Origin: Candidatus Saccharimonadota bacterium
Lineage (GTDB): Bacteria > Patescibacteriota > Saccharimonadia > Saccharimonadales > Saccharimonadaceae
Length of the DNA: 64,000 nt
Reading direction: 5' to 3'
Assembly (NCBI GenBank): GCA_017404795.1
Contig: JAFRBR010000004.1
Coordinates: forward strand, 1-64,000
How positions within the stretch are numbered: position 1 is the stretch's first letter; each line of letters opens with the position of its first letter. The notes below the pieces were generated by a model that was given only the letters and a program-made list of their open reading frames with translations, was not told where the DNA came from and made no database searches. A program made the translations under genes and the position numbers. Shown here piece by piece: positions 1 through 7,775 of the stretch.

Positions 1-777
1 GAGGACTGCGGTGCCATTGGTAGATACACCGGTCTGTTTACCAGCCGTATCAGAGCCCGTGACCGAGCCCATGGAGCTCATTGAGCCGTCTATATCACCG
101 GCATTTGGCGCATAACAAATCTGGCTAGCTGAGCAAGCGCTCTCAGGCAAGGGTGCCACTAGTGCCGCTGCATCATTGGGATGGACTAAAGTGTATTTCA
201 CCTTACCAGTATAGGTATCTACGGCTTGAGTAGAGGAGATACTGACGGTATAGGAGACTTGTATATTAGATCCTTCAGCATTATCGCCACCATCAGTGAG
301 AGAAGTGTACTTGGCGATTTGGGCGTAATCGGCGGGAATGACATGGGCCGAGTCAAAGGAATTCATAATAGTAGGAGCATAAGTGCCGGCGACTGAGGCT
401 ACTTGCATAGACCAACGAGAGGTATTGCCGGATGTAGCGGTATCTATATTAGTATTGGTGCCTATCATTTTGGTATTATTACCAGAATAGCTATCGCCAG
501 AGAAGCCTATAGCATACAATGAATACCCAGCAGTATCATTACAGGTAGCTTTAATACTACTCGGGCCAAAGGTCTTGGTTTCACTGTTAGCGATAGTGTC
601 GCTCTAGTTGTTGCTACCACCAGTGATACTACAGGCACTGGCTACTTTGACTGAAGCGTTGACTGAACTAGAGACAGCTGAGGTATTTGGCTGCATAGCA
701 ACAACCCCGGCCAGCAAAGGCAACCCCAGCACTCCGCCAGAAGTAATAATTATTGGTTTAATCTCGTTTTTATTCAT
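1..777 (-). pseudogene. Cell-surface protein gene interrupted by an in-frame amber codon (3' end outside window)
   Basis: Translation from the ATG at 777 gives a hydrophobic N-terminus (MNKNEIKPIIITSGG..., residues 1-27) followed by a Ser/Thr/Asn-rich exported-type region. A TAG at 604-606 stops it after 57 residues. The same frame then stays open from 603 to the window edge (201 codons). It reads as one protein without a shift: SDTIANSETKTFGPSS, then a region with NDTAGYSLYAIGFSG and YTGKVKYTLVHPNDA. This resembles Ser/Thr-rich surface proteins common in Saccharibacteria (recalled, not searched) and would be a plausible substrate for the sortase at 5455-6159. A strong extended -10 and a purine-rich ribosome site precede the ATG, so the promoter is intact. 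Either the gene is recently inactivated, the TAG is a base-call error, or the stop is read through. The second part has no obvious start of its own. Confidence 0.65.
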
Positions 778-806
778 TGGCTACCTCTCTCATAGAATAT
801 ACCTCC

Positions 807-815
807 ATTATACCA
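807..815 (-). promoter_or_regulatory. Extended -10 promoter of the surface-protein gene
   Basis: On the minus strand the site reads TGGTATAAT, a full extended -10, about 30 nt upstream of the ATG at 777. The -35 region is poor, which is usual for extended -10 promoters. A GAGAGG ribosome site precedes the start codon. Confidence 0.6.
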
Positions 816-837
816 TAACTATTTTCATTTGCCACCA

Positions 838-864
838 AAAAACTCCAATTTTCTGGAGTTTTCC
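838..864 (-). terminator. Rho-independent terminator after tRNA-Ala
   Basis: The arms AACTCCA and TGGAGTT are separated by six bases and followed on the minus strand by TTTTTT. It lies just downstream of the tRNA CCA end and ahead of the surface-protein promoter. Confidence 0.75.
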
Positions 865-880
865 ACAACCAAGTCAATAA

Positions 881-956
881 TGGTGGAGTGCAGGAGACTC
901 GAACTCCTCACCTCGACAATGCGAATGTCGCGCTCTACCAGATGAGCTAGCACCCC
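881..956 (-). tRNA. tRNA-Ala (anticodon CGC)
   Basis: The minus strand folds as a full cloverleaf of 76 nt. The acceptor GGGGTGC pairs with GCACTCC, including the G3:U70 wobble that identifies alanine tRNAs. The anticodon stem CGACA/TGTCG carries the loop TTCGCAT, giving anticodon CGC, which reads GCG. The T-arm contains GTTCGAGTC and the CCA end is encoded. It is transcribed alone, between a good promoter (966-994) and a terminator (838-864). Confidence 0.95.
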
Positions 957-965
957 GACAAGCAT

Positions 966-994
966 ATTATACCACGAAACAGACTATAAGACAA
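966..994 (-). promoter_or_regulatory. Promoter of tRNA-Ala, -35 inside a palindrome arm
   Basis: TTGTCT (989-994), a 17-nt spacer and TATAAT (966-971) with an extended TGG. The -35 hexamer is exactly the outermost six bases of the rpsI boundary palindrome (989-1108). Confidence 0.75.
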
Positions 995-1108
995 TCAAAA
1001 ATGCACTTTAAGGACATTTCGGAGCCTGGCAAGGCGAGAATTAGCGCGATTTCCCCTGTGGCGACAGGGGAAATCGACGCGTGTCCGAAAAGTGCTTTTT
1101 GATTGTCT
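989..1108 (-). repeat. Boundary palindrome after rpsI
   Basis: Long imperfect inverted repeat filling the gap between the rpsI stop (1115) and the tRNA promoter. Outer arms pair AGACAATCAAAAATGCACTTT with its near-complement, then GGACA with TGTCC. An independent inner stem pairs GATTTCCCCTGT with ACAGGGGAAATC. Between them is an asymmetric internal loop with CTCCGAAA on one side and CGCGTC on the other (minus strand). It probably ends the infA-rpsI transcript. It lacks the exact core of the 5341, 19476 and 20313 elements but has the same architecture. Confidence 0.8.
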
Positions 1109-1114
1109 ATTAGC

Positions 1115-1513
1115 TTAACGCTTAGAGAACTGCTCACGTCGACGTGCCGAGCGCAGCCCATACTTTTTACGTTCTTTCTCACGCGGATCCCGCTTCATCA
1201 TCCCAGCTTTCTTTAACACTGGACGTAGATCTGGCGCTTCTACGGTTAAGGCCTTCGCGATCGCGAGTTTAATCGCGTCCACTTGTCCCGCCAAGCCTCC
1301 ACCCTTTACCAGAATCGTAATGTCGTAGTCCTTCTGTTTCTCGGCAATCGCCAAAGGATCAGTGATCTCTGCTAGCAAAGTCTTGTTGCCAGACAGATAC
1401 TCCAGCGCTGGCTTGTCATTAATTGTAATCTCACCCTTGCCTTTATAGAGCCGTGTCGTAGCCGTGGCACTCTTGCGTCGGCCTAGGCCATAGGTATATT
1501 TCTTCGCGACCAT
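1115..1513 (-). CDS. rpsI: 30S ribosomal protein uS9
   Basis: Small-subunit protein whose C-terminal tail reaches the decoding centre and contacts P-site tRNA. The 132 residues contain the early YGLGRRKSATATTRLYKG and the signature tail KKYGLRSARRREQFSKR, ending in the family's SKR. Length is normal. The gene overlaps rplM by one base (stop/start ATGA-type junction at 1513), so translation is probably coupled. It is the last gene of the infA-rpmJ-rpsM-rpsK-rpsD-rpoA-rplQ-rplM-rpsI unit, and the palindrome at 989-1108 begins seven bases after its stop. Confidence 0.97.
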   Translation of the reverse strand: MVAKKYTYGLGRRKSATATTRLYKGKGEITINDKPALEYLSGNKTLLAEITDPLAIAEKQKDYDITILVKGGGLAGQVDAIKLAIAKALTVEAPDLRPVLKKAGMMKRDPREKERKKYGLRSARRREQFSKR

Positions 1514-1938
1514 TATTTAATCTCCTTTGGATTCTGGGCAGTATGAGTATACTCGGCCCCTGCAAAGACTCGTAGGCGCTTCAACCTCTCTGCTGCCAAT
1601 TTATTTTTGGGAAGCATTCCTTTAACCGCTTCGACCACCACCCGGGTTGGGTCCTTTTCCAGCACTTCCACAAGTTTTAGTTCCTTCAACCCCCCAGGAT
1701 AGCCACTATGACGGTAGTATTTCTTATCTACCATCTTGTTGCCAGTCACTACAATGTCTTTAGCGTTCACCACCACCACATAGTCACCATTATCAATATG
1801 GGGGGTATAAGTCACCTTACTCTTGCCCATCAACTTATCGGCAATTATCACCGCTAATTTTCCTAGTGGCATAGTAGAAGCATCAATTACCCACCAATCG
1901 CGCCTCGTCTCACTTGCTTTCTGAGAATAAGTTTTCAT
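1513..1938 (-). CDS. rplM: 50S ribosomal protein uL13
   Basis: Early-assembly large-subunit protein. The 141 residues contain the family blocks WWVIDASTMPLGKLA near the N-terminus, GDYVVVVNAKDIVVTGNK in the middle, and YYRHSGYPGGL with a later VKGMLPKN. Length matches bacterial L13. It shares single bases with rplQ upstream and rpsI downstream, so the three are translationally coupled. Pairing with rpsI is the usual bacterial arrangement; here the pair is appended to the alpha operon. Confidence 0.97.
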   Translation of the reverse strand: MKTYSQKASETRRDWWVIDASTMPLGKLAVIIADKLMGKSKVTYTPHIDNGDYVVVVNAKDIVVTGNKMVDKKYYRHSGYPGGLKELKLVEVLEKDPTRVVVEAVKGMLPKNKLAAERLKRLRVFAGAEYTHTAQNPKEIK

Positions 1939-2408
1939 TACTTGTCCTCCTTCTTGGCCGGTTTAGTAGCCGATTCCTTAGCCGGCTTGGCAGCTAGTTT
2001 ATCGGCTTTCTTAGCCTCAGCCCTCTTGGCTGGTTCAGTCACCTCAAAGTCGATTTCATCCACAAAACTAATCGTCCCCATCTCGGCATTATCGCCCCGC
2101 CGATAACCCGCTCGCTCAATTCTGAGGTACCCAGAATCACGCTGAATCTGTGGCGCAATCACATCCACTAGCAAATTAGCCACATCGATGCTGTTTAGTC
2201 TAGCCATAATCATTCGTCGATTAGCCAGTCCGCCCTTGCGCGCCATCGTAATCAACTTCTCGGTTTCGCGTCGAATCTCCTTACACCGAGCCAAAGTCGT
2301 AGTTATAGATTGATATTCAATGAGAGAGCACATCAGCCCCCGACGGAGTGCTCGTCTCTGATCTGTTTCTCGGCCAAATTTACGGCCTTTATATCCATGA
2401 CGGTGCAT
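1938..2408 (-). CDS. rplQ: 50S ribosomal protein bL17 with a charged C-terminal tail
   Basis: Large-subunit protein near the exit tunnel. The N-terminal 115 residues are typical: GRKFGRETDQRRALRRGL, then SITTTLARCKEIRRETEKLI, and a final beta strand FEVTEP. About 35 further Lys/Ala/Glu-rich residues (AEAKKADKLAAKPAKES...) extend beyond the usual end; such low-complexity tails recur here (uS16, NusB, KH protein). It follows rpoA at one base, the standard alpha-operon order. Confidence 0.96.
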   Translation of the reverse strand: MHRHGYKGRKFGRETDQRRALRRGLMCSLIEYQSITTTLARCKEIRRETEKLITMARKGGLANRRMIMARLNSIDVANLLVDVIAPQIQRDSGYLRIERAGYRRGDNAEMGTISFVDEIDFEVTEPAKRAEAKKADKLAAKPAKESATKPAKKEDK

Positions 2409-2409
2409 T

Positions 2410-3360
2410 TTAAATATTAAACTCCGTTAACTTTTCTTTTACTTCGTCTAATGCCTTCTGCCCAAAGCCCTTCAAATCCTTCAAATCAGTCTCTGATAAA
2501 GTCACCAGATCCCGAATCGTCCGGATATCGTTGTTCAGAAGCGCATTAGCCGTCCTCGCTGACAAATCCAGCTCCTCAATTGATAGCATCAAGCCCGAAT
2601 CGTCCTCGTCCTCGCTATTACCAGGAGTAGGCGCTGATTCTACTTCGGTCCCCCCAGCTAGTGCCTTGTATTGGTTCACTAAAATCGCCGCGGCTTCTTC
2701 AAAAGCTTCCTTAGGCGTGATTGTCCCATCAGTATCAATCGTCAAAGTCAGCTGTTGCAAATTAGTATCCTGCCCCACCCGGGTGTTCTCTACCTTGTAG
2801 CGCACCCTTAGAACTGGGGTAAATACCGCATCAATCGCAATCATATCCGAGTGTAATCTATCCGCACTGGCCTGATCGATCGTCAGATAGCCCCGCCCAC
2901 TTTCTACCACAAAATGCATCTTGAGGACCACCTTTGGGTCATCAATGTGACAAATTACTTGGTTAGGATTCGCAATTTCTACTTCGGCCGGCAACTTAAT
3001 GTCCCCTGCAATCACCCGCTTTTCACCCTTTTTCTCAGATTGCTTTTCGCCCTTCATCTCGAGGGTCAACTCTACTGGCGCGTCAGTGTGCATCTTGAAA
3101 CGGATATTTTTAAGATTTAACATAATATCCATTACATCCTCACGCACCCCCGGGATAGTGGTAAACTCGTGCGTAATCCCTTCCACCGAAAACGCCGTAA
3201 TCGCTGCACCCTTTACACTAGATAGCAATACTCTCCGGAGGGAATTACCAAGCGTATTACCATAACCATAGTAAAGTGGCTTAATCACAAATTCTGCACT
3301 AGTGCTACTGATCTCTTTCACACTGTCCAGTTTTGCTTCGTGAATATTTTTTGTTGTCAT
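2410..3360 (-). CDS. rpoA: DNA-directed RNA polymerase alpha subunit
   Basis: The alpha dimer nucleates RNA polymerase assembly. The 316 residues split into an N-terminal dimerisation domain (about 1-225, with YGNTLGNSLRRVLLSSVKGAAI, the usual dimer helix region), an acidic linker (PTPGNSEDEDDSG) and a C-terminal helix-hairpin domain (about 250-316, with NNDIRTIRDLVTLSETDLKD and GFGQKALDEVKEKL). That domain normally contacts UP elements and activators. An inserted charged stretch GEKQSEKKGEKR lies near residue 108. Gene order rpsD-rpoA-rplQ is conserved. Confidence 0.98.
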   Translation of the reverse strand: MTTKNIHEAKLDSVKEISSTSAEFVIKPLYYGYGNTLGNSLRRVLLSSVKGAAITAFSVEGITHEFTTIPGVREDVMDIMLNLKNIRFKMHTDAPVELTLEMKGEKQSEKKGEKRVIAGDIKLPAEVEIANPNQVICHIDDPKVVLKMHFVVESGRGYLTIDQASADRLHSDMIAIDAVFTPVLRVRYKVENTRVGQDTNLQQLTLTIDTDGTITPKEAFEEAAAILVNQYKALAGGTEVESAPTPGNSEDEDDSGLMLSIEELDLSARTANALLNNDIRTIRDLVTLSETDLKDLKGFGQKALDEVKEKLTEFNI

Positions 3361-3372
3361 ACCCTTTTCTCC

Positions 3373-3990
3373 TTAACGTGAGTAATACTCAACGATTAGT
3401 TGTTCATTAATGCCTGGCTCTGCCTCTTCGCGCTTTGGCGTGCCAGTTACTTCAATTTTCATTTTCTTCCCATCGACCTTCAACCATGAAACCGGCACCG
3501 CATTTGCAGCACTGATAATGTTTGGAAGATTTTTGAAATACTCGGTCTTGCCTGATTTAGGCTTGACTTCCAGAACATCACCCGGGTTCAACCGAATCGA
3601 TGGCACATCAACTCTGCGACCGTTCAATAGAAAATGACCGTGGCTCACCAGTTGTCGTGCCTGACGACGAGTCAAAGCAAACCCCGCGCGAAAAACCGCG
3701 TTGTCCGCTCTTCGCTCCAAAAATTCTAGGAGCTTTTCACCCGTTAGGCCATCAACCCTCTGAGCTTCCTTCATTAATTTAGCAAATTGTTTTTCTAGTA
3801 GTCCATACATACGGCGGACTTTTTGCTTTTCGCGCATTTGCGTCAAATACAAACTACCACCGCGTACGCGCATCCCAGAGTGTTCGCCCGGAATCCCCGT
3901 TTTCTTGGCCATCACTTTGTGAGCCTTCGGAGCCAGTGCTACACCTTCGCGGCGACTTTGTTTGACAATCGGAGCAGTATCTCTAGCCAT
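3373..3990 (-). CDS. rpsD: 30S ribosomal protein uS4, zinc-free form
   Basis: Primary 16S rRNA-binding protein. The 205 residues contain the S4 RNA-binding domain (about 93-155: FALTRRQARQLVSHGHFLLNG) and a C-terminal YYSR-type end. The N-terminal region has no cysteines, so this is the zinc-independent form. It is flanked by rpsK (start and stop overlap) and rpoA (12 bases), the usual alpha-operon order. In other bacteria S4 represses this operon; no such leader could be identified here. Confidence 0.97.
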   Translation of the reverse strand: MARDTAPIVKQSRREGVALAPKAHKVMAKKTGIPGEHSGMRVRGGSLYLTQMREKQKVRRMYGLLEKQFAKLMKEAQRVDGLTGEKLLEFLERRADNAVFRAGFALTRRQARQLVSHGHFLLNGRRVDVPSIRLNPGDVLEVKPKSGKTEYFKNLPNIISAANAVPVSWLKVDGKKMKIEVTGTPKREEAEPGINEQLIVEYYSR

Positions 3991-4460
3991 TATGGTTTCC
4001 TTTCTCCCTTTGGTCGCACACCACCATGGGCGATCGGGGTTATATCTGTAATACTATCAATTTTGATGCCTGCTGCCGAAATAGCCCGCACTGCTGCGTC
4101 TCGCCCTAGGCCAATGCCCTTGACATACACATCCACCGAATTCAATGCGTGATTTTTCTTAGCAATCTCTAGGGCCTTTTCTGCTGCTACGCCAGCCGCA
4201 AAAGCCGTGCCCTTCTTCGAGCCGCGGAACCCATTAGCTCCTGCACTCGAAGCCGAAAGTACTCCACCACTTTTGTCTGACACCGTTATAATAGTGTTAT
4301 TAAAAGTAGCTTGAATGTGCACTGCGCCTGCATTGACAATTCTTTTGGCTTTTTTGGATTTCCTAGTAGCCTTCGGCGCCTCAGTAGTCGTAGTTTCTAC
4401 GGCTTTTTCCTTGACCTCAGCATCTTTAGCATTTACTTGCTTAATTTCTTCTTCTGCCAT
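3990..4460 (-). CDS. rpsK: 30S ribosomal protein uS11
   Basis: Platform protein next to the E site. The core starts near residue 42 with GAVHIQATFNNTIITVSDK and continues with SSAGANGFRGSKKGTAFAAG; the end reads ITPIAHGGVRPKGERKP, where most homologues have a Cys-Arg-Pro-Pro-Lys tail. The first ~40 residues are a Lys/Glu/Thr-rich extension (EEEIKQVNAKDAEVKEKAVE...), which makes it longer than the usual ~130. Translation overlaps rpsD by one base. Confidence 0.96.
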   Translation of the reverse strand: MAEEEIKQVNAKDAEVKEKAVETTTTEAPKATRKSKKAKRIVNAGAVHIQATFNNTIITVSDKSGGVLSASSAGANGFRGSKKGTAFAAGVAAEKALEIAKKNHALNSVDVYVKGIGLGRDAAVRAISAAGIKIDSITDITPIAHGGVRPKGERKP

Positions 4461-4469
4461 GTTTACTCC

Positions 4470-4856
4470 TTAAGTCTTGCTCGCTGCCTTAGGTTGTGCC
4501 CCACCGACCGCGATCGCCTTACCCTTACGAGTACGTGCATTCGTGCGGGTACGCTGGCCGTTGACTGGTAATTTCGCCTTGTGACGCATTCCCTTATAGG
4601 AATTAATATCCTTTATTCGTTTAATATTATTACTCACTAGGCGCTTCAAATCACCTTCAACATGGTATTTCTTGGAAATAATGTCGTTGATTTTTTGTTC
4701 GTCAGCCTCGGTGAGATTTTTCACCCGAGTGGTAGGCTCGATTTTAGCCTCCGCAAGGATTTTTTTACTGGTTGTGCGACCGATCCCATAAACATAAGTC
4801 AGTGCAATCCACACTTGCTTATCCGCCGGAATCACCACACTAGCTATTCTAGCCAT
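4470..4856 (-). CDS. rpsM: 30S ribosomal protein uS13
   Basis: Head protein that contacts tRNA and forms a bridge to the 50S subunit. The 128 residues begin [30 protein letters not shown], carry the helix-turn-helix-like middle, and end in the basic [20 protein letters not shown] tail with [18 protein letters not shown]. Standard bacterial position between rpmJ and rpsK. Confidence 0.97.
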   Translation of the reverse strand: MARIASVVIPADKQVWIALTYVYGIGRTTSKKILAEAKIEPTTRVKNLTEADEQKINDIISKKYHVEGDLKRLVSNNIKRIKDINSYKGMRHKAKLPVNGQRTRTNARTRKGKAIAVGGAQPKAASKT

Positions 4857-4859
4857 AGT

Positions 4860-4976
4860 TTAACCCTGCCTTTGCTTATTCTTAGGTTTTTTCTTATTGA
4901 TGACACGTAGCACACCCTTTCGGCGCACGATGATGTCATCAGGGGAGATTTTTTTAACACTAGCACGTACTTTCAT
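4860..4976 (-). CDS. rpmJ: 50S ribosomal protein bL36, cysteine-less
   Basis: A 38-residue basic protein starting [20 protein letters not shown] and ending [10 protein letters not shown], the family's start and end. The usual zinc ligands (Cys-x2-Cys ... Cys ... His) are replaced: ISPDD stands where MCEKC is common, and no Cys remains. This is the zinc-free type. It lies between infA and rpsM, the standard place, and ends three bases before the rpsM start codon. Confidence 0.95.
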   Translation of the reverse strand: MKVRASVKKISPDDIIVRRKGVLRVINKKKPKNKQRQG

Positions 4977-5075
4977 TGTGTCAAAATATCCTTTCCTCTT
5001 AATGTTGCAATTATCCCCTGCATTTTAGCCTTTTGCAAATAAGCTAAAATGTTGTAAAAATTACAACAGTTAATA

Positions 5076-5300
5076 TTAATCTTTGAGCCGAAAACTGATT
5101 CTACCCTTTGTAAGATCGTAAGGGGTTAACTCAACCTCAACTCTGTCACCCGGGACCAAACGGATATAGTTCTTCCGCATGCGTCCACTCATATGGGCAA
5201 CAATAACATGACCATTCTCGAGTTCTACCCGAAACTGGGTATTAGGCAGAGCCTCCACGACACTACCCGTGAGTTTAATCACTTCCTTCTGACTAGCCAT
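5076..5300 (-). CDS. infA: Translation initiation factor IF-1
   Basis: OB-fold protein that occupies the 30S A site during initiation. The 74 residues contain ITLE-like [20 protein letters not shown], then [19 protein letters not shown] and [19 protein letters not shown], all diagnostic. It is the first gene of the operon that runs to rpsI. Its promoter (5314-5342) directly follows the palindrome at 5341-5456. About 100 bases separate it from rpmJ. Confidence 0.98.
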   Translation of the reverse strand: MASQKEVIKLTGSVVEALPNTQFRVELENGHVIVAHMSGRMRKNYIRLVPGDRVEVELTPYDLTKGRISFRLKD

Positions 5301-5313
5301 AAATTACCCTACC

Positions 5314-5342
5314 ATTCTAGCACACTTCTTAATGTTTGTAAA
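5314..5342 (-). promoter_or_regulatory. Promoter of the infA ribosomal operon
   Basis: TTTACA (5337-5342), a 17-nt spacer and TAGAAT (5314-5319). The first two -35 bases lie in the outer arm of the palindrome. The leader to the infA ATG is short. Confidence 0.75.
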
Positions 5343-5456
5343 GATATTTTATTATGTTTTTGGGGCATTTTCCCGGAGTCCCAGCAAAAAGTCAATGCCC
5401 TTTAGGGCTTTACTTTTTGCGGACGCAGGCGCCCCAAAAATATAATAAAATATCTT
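5341..5456 (-). repeat. Boundary palindrome with conserved core, copy 1
   Basis: Outer arms of 26 nt (5341-5366 and 5431-5456) pair with one mismatch. The right arm includes two bases of the sortase stop codon, and the left arm enters the infA -35 box. Inside are TTTTCCCGGA and GGACGCAGGC, then a stem AGCAAAAAGT/ACTTTTTGC closing the conserved loop region CAATGCCCTTTAGGGCTTT. The same core occurs at 19476-19590 and 20313-20425. The outer arms are unrelated between copies. Confidence 0.85.
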
Positions 5457-6159
5457 AATCCATTAAAACGGCTCTTGTAAATTGACGCGAGAGGTAAGTC
5501 CCTTGGGCCTGTGACCACTCTCCCGTACAAGAAATCAGCGTCACCGATTCTTTACCACTCTCCGGCGACTTCGCCGCCGTGCTCATATAATCATTTGACT
5601 CAGTTAGTGGCACTGCTTTATTTTCTGCCACTCGATATTTAAAAATCTCTCCATCCCCTCTCTCCACTTGAATGATATCTCCCTCCATCAAATCCGGCAA
5701 ATTCTTAAACACTCCATAAACGTGTGGGCCACCATTATGCCCATCAATAATCATCGTTCCACCTTCGCCAGGCTTACTTGAGCCTTCATACCAACCCACA
5801 TCAAAGATATTATTTGGCGTGTCCAGCTCTCCAGCAGTATTTACTCCCATCGGCAAAATCCGCGATTTTTTAACTCCCAATCTTTCGATCGTCAAATATC
5901 GTGGCCTATCGGGTGCCACGGTATATTCTGCTACTTCAGTTGCTGTCGGCTCAGTTTCGTCTAAATCCGAGCCGTCATCCACTTGTTCAGCTACTGCCCG
6001 CTCACTCCCTTCCTTTTCATGGTAATAATTGTTCTCAAACACTGCCACCCGAATCAAAAACACCAAGAAAAACACTATTAATACCGACCAAATCGCCCAC
6101 TTCAACGGCCTGCGCCAACCACCCTTAATCTTCAATTTCGTCATCTCCAAAATCATCAT
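5455..6159 (-). CDS. Sortase (membrane transpeptidase)
   Basis: Anchors surface proteins by cleaving a C-terminal sorting signal. The 234 residues have a Lys/Arg-rich start, one membrane helix (about 20-38, WAIWSVLIVFFLVFLIRV), an acidic linker, and the sortase barrel. Catalytic residues are visible as His in IIDGHNGGPH, Cys in TLISCTG and Arg in LSRQFTRAVL. The start overlaps the secY 3' end by 35 bases; a GGTGA site precedes it, but an internal ATG at 6144 is possible. Co-transcription with secY is likely. The sortase class is not assigned. Its last codon touches the palindrome at 5341-5456. Confidence 0.88.
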   Translation of the reverse strand: MMILEMTKLKIKGGWRRPLKWAIWSVLIVFFLVFLIRVAVFENNYYHEKEGSERAVAEQVDDGSDLDETEPTATEVAEYTVAPDRPRYLTIERLGVKKSRILPMGVNTAGELDTPNNIFDVGWYEGSSKPGEGGTMIIDGHNGGPHVYGVFKNLPDLMEGDIIQVERGDGEIFKYRVAENKAVPLTESNDYMSTAAKSPESGKESVTLISCTGEWSQAQGTYLSRQFTRAVLMD

Positions 6160-7561
6160 AAGTCACCATCAAGGCCCTAGAGTCAATCGACCGCAAATTC
6201 TCTAGTGCTACAGTCACAACGATCAAAAGCCCAGTACCCGAAATTGACAACCCGATTGGTGCCCCAGTTAGCACGATGAAAATGTAATCAGTAATAAACG
6301 GAATCATCGCCACAAACCCTAAAGCCAACGCGCCAAAGAGATCTAATCGATTCACTACTTTACTGAGATATTTTGAAGTCGCCAACCCCGGGCGCACTCC
6401 CTCAATAAATCCACCTTGTTTTTGTAAGTTATTGGCAATCTCCTTAGTATTAAAGATAATCGAAGTGTAGAAATAAGTGAACAAAAATACCAAGAGGAAA
6501 TACATCGCCGGATACACAAACCACTGCCCCGTAATCCCATCTGGATAAATCGCCGAAAAATTACTCGCCGAAGGCGCCGAAAAAGTCGCCACCAGCCCCG
6601 CCCCTACCTCGCTGGTAGGATCAACCGACATCATCACCTGCCCCACTAGTGCCGGCAACGACAAGAAAGCCGTCGCAAAAATCACCGGAATCACCCCGGC
6701 TGCAATAATTTTAATCGGCAAAATTGACTTAATTCCTCCGTAAGACGAATTCCCATGCACTCGTTTAGCGTAGTTTACCGTAATAATTCTCTGACCCTCG
6801 TTCAACTTGACCAAGAGATACACCACCCCCACCATTGCAATCACAAATCCGAGCACAATCCAGAACACCACTGGGTCTACCGGGAGCTCCAACCAGCCAA
6901 ATAGATTCAGAGTTCCATTACTAGTGTTAAACATCGCGCTCCCAAGCGCCGCCATCGTGGTCGGTAATTGCGAAATAATCGACGCAAAAATCATCATTGA
7001 GATACCATTACCAATCCCCTGCTCAGTGATTAATTCGCCCATCCACATCAAAATCATCGAGCCGGCCGTCATCGCCGTTACCGAAAGAGTCCAATCAGCA
7101 ATCGTGGGCGTAAAATCAGTTGCGATATTCCCCGAAATCGTCGACTGATACAGGATAAAGATATAAGCTACTGATTGCACGATTGCTAGCGGTACCGTCA
7201 AAATCCGCGTCCATTGGTTAATCTTCTTACGTCCTGCACCGCCATCATTAGATAACTCCTCTAGCCTCGGAATCGCCTTAGTCAAGAGCTGCACCACGAT
7301 AGAACTGGTAATGTAAGGCCCAAGACCTACCAAGATAATACTAAACGAGGCCAACCCACCACCCGAGATCAAATTCAGAAACGACGAAAAGTCCGATTTG
7401 TCTAGTAAATTCGAAACAGCTTCCTTAAAGGTCGATGCATCCCCCATCGGCACCGGAATCTGCGCTAGCAACCGATACGCCACAATAATACCAAGAATAA
7501 TCCCGAATCTCTTCAGCATATCTTTATTCTTCAATGATTTGAAAATAGTCTTGAAATGCAT
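6125..7561 (-). CDS. secY: Protein translocase subunit SecY
   Basis: Channel of the Sec translocon. The 478 residues show ten hydrophobic segments and family blocks: RLLAQIPVPMGD near residue 30, GLGPYITSSIVVQLL, the motif MWMGELITEQGIGNGISM, and a C-terminal IEGVRPGLATSKYL. In most bacteria secY sits in the spc operon after rplO. Here it stands between the sortase and rpoC, with its own leader. Confidence 0.97.
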   Translation of the reverse strand: MHFKTIFKSLKNKDMLKRFGIILGIIVAYRLLAQIPVPMGDASTFKEAVSNLLDKSDFSSFLNLISGGGLASFSIILVGLGPYITSSIVVQLLTKAIPRLEELSNDGGAGRKKINQWTRILTVPLAIVQSVAYIFILYQSTISGNIATDFTPTIADWTLSVTAMTAGSMILMWMGELITEQGIGNGISMMIFASIISQLPTTMAALGSAMFNTSNGTLNLFGWLELPVDPVVFWIVLGFVIAMVGVVYLLVKLNEGQRIITVNYAKRVHGNSSYGGIKSILPIKIIAAGVIPVIFATAFLSLPALVGQVMMSVDPTSEVGAGLVATFSAPSASNFSAIYPDGITGQWFVYPAMYFLLVFLFTYFYTSIIFNTKEIANNLQKQGGFIEGVRPGLATSKYLSKVVNRLDLFGALALGFVAMIPFITDYIFIVLTGAPIGLSISGTGLLIVVTVALENLRSIDSRALMVTYDDFGDDEIED

Positions 7562-7625
7562 AAAACCTCTTGATAACTACCTACTATGATATCATATTAT
7601 TCTTATAAAATAAAGGGTTTATTGT

Positions 7626-7753
7626 TGCATAATTCGCAAGTATTGAGGGATGTAAAGAAAAAATCTACGATTTTTTCGCCAAAAGGGCGGAGCAATGTGA
7701 TAAAATTTTTAATTTATCACATTGCGAAGCTCCCGAAATACGCGAATTATGCA
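7626..7753 (-). repeat. Boundary palindrome between rpoC and secY
   Basis: Outer stem TGCATAATTCGC (7626-7637) with GCGAATTATGCA (7742-7753), then GTATT/AATAC, an asymmetric internal region, and a strong inner hairpin CAATGTGATAAA (7693-7704) with TTTATCACATTG (7713-7724). It starts 22 bases past the rpoC stop and is the only sizeable structure before the secY leader. It lacks the core of the 5341-type elements. Likely role: rpoBC transcript end. Confidence 0.75.
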
Positions 7754-7775
7754 TTATTTCTAGCTGCTCTAGGCT

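Noticed and set aside
604-606. Amber codon as evidence of an alternative genetic code
   Set aside because: TAG ends leuS and others, TGA ends ldh and TAA ends many; the code is standard.
5341-5456. TTGACT in the palindrome core as a -35 promoter box
   Set aside because: At 17 nt the three copies have GAAAAT, AAATTG and ATATTG, which are poor -10 boxes, whereas real promoters lie outside the arms.
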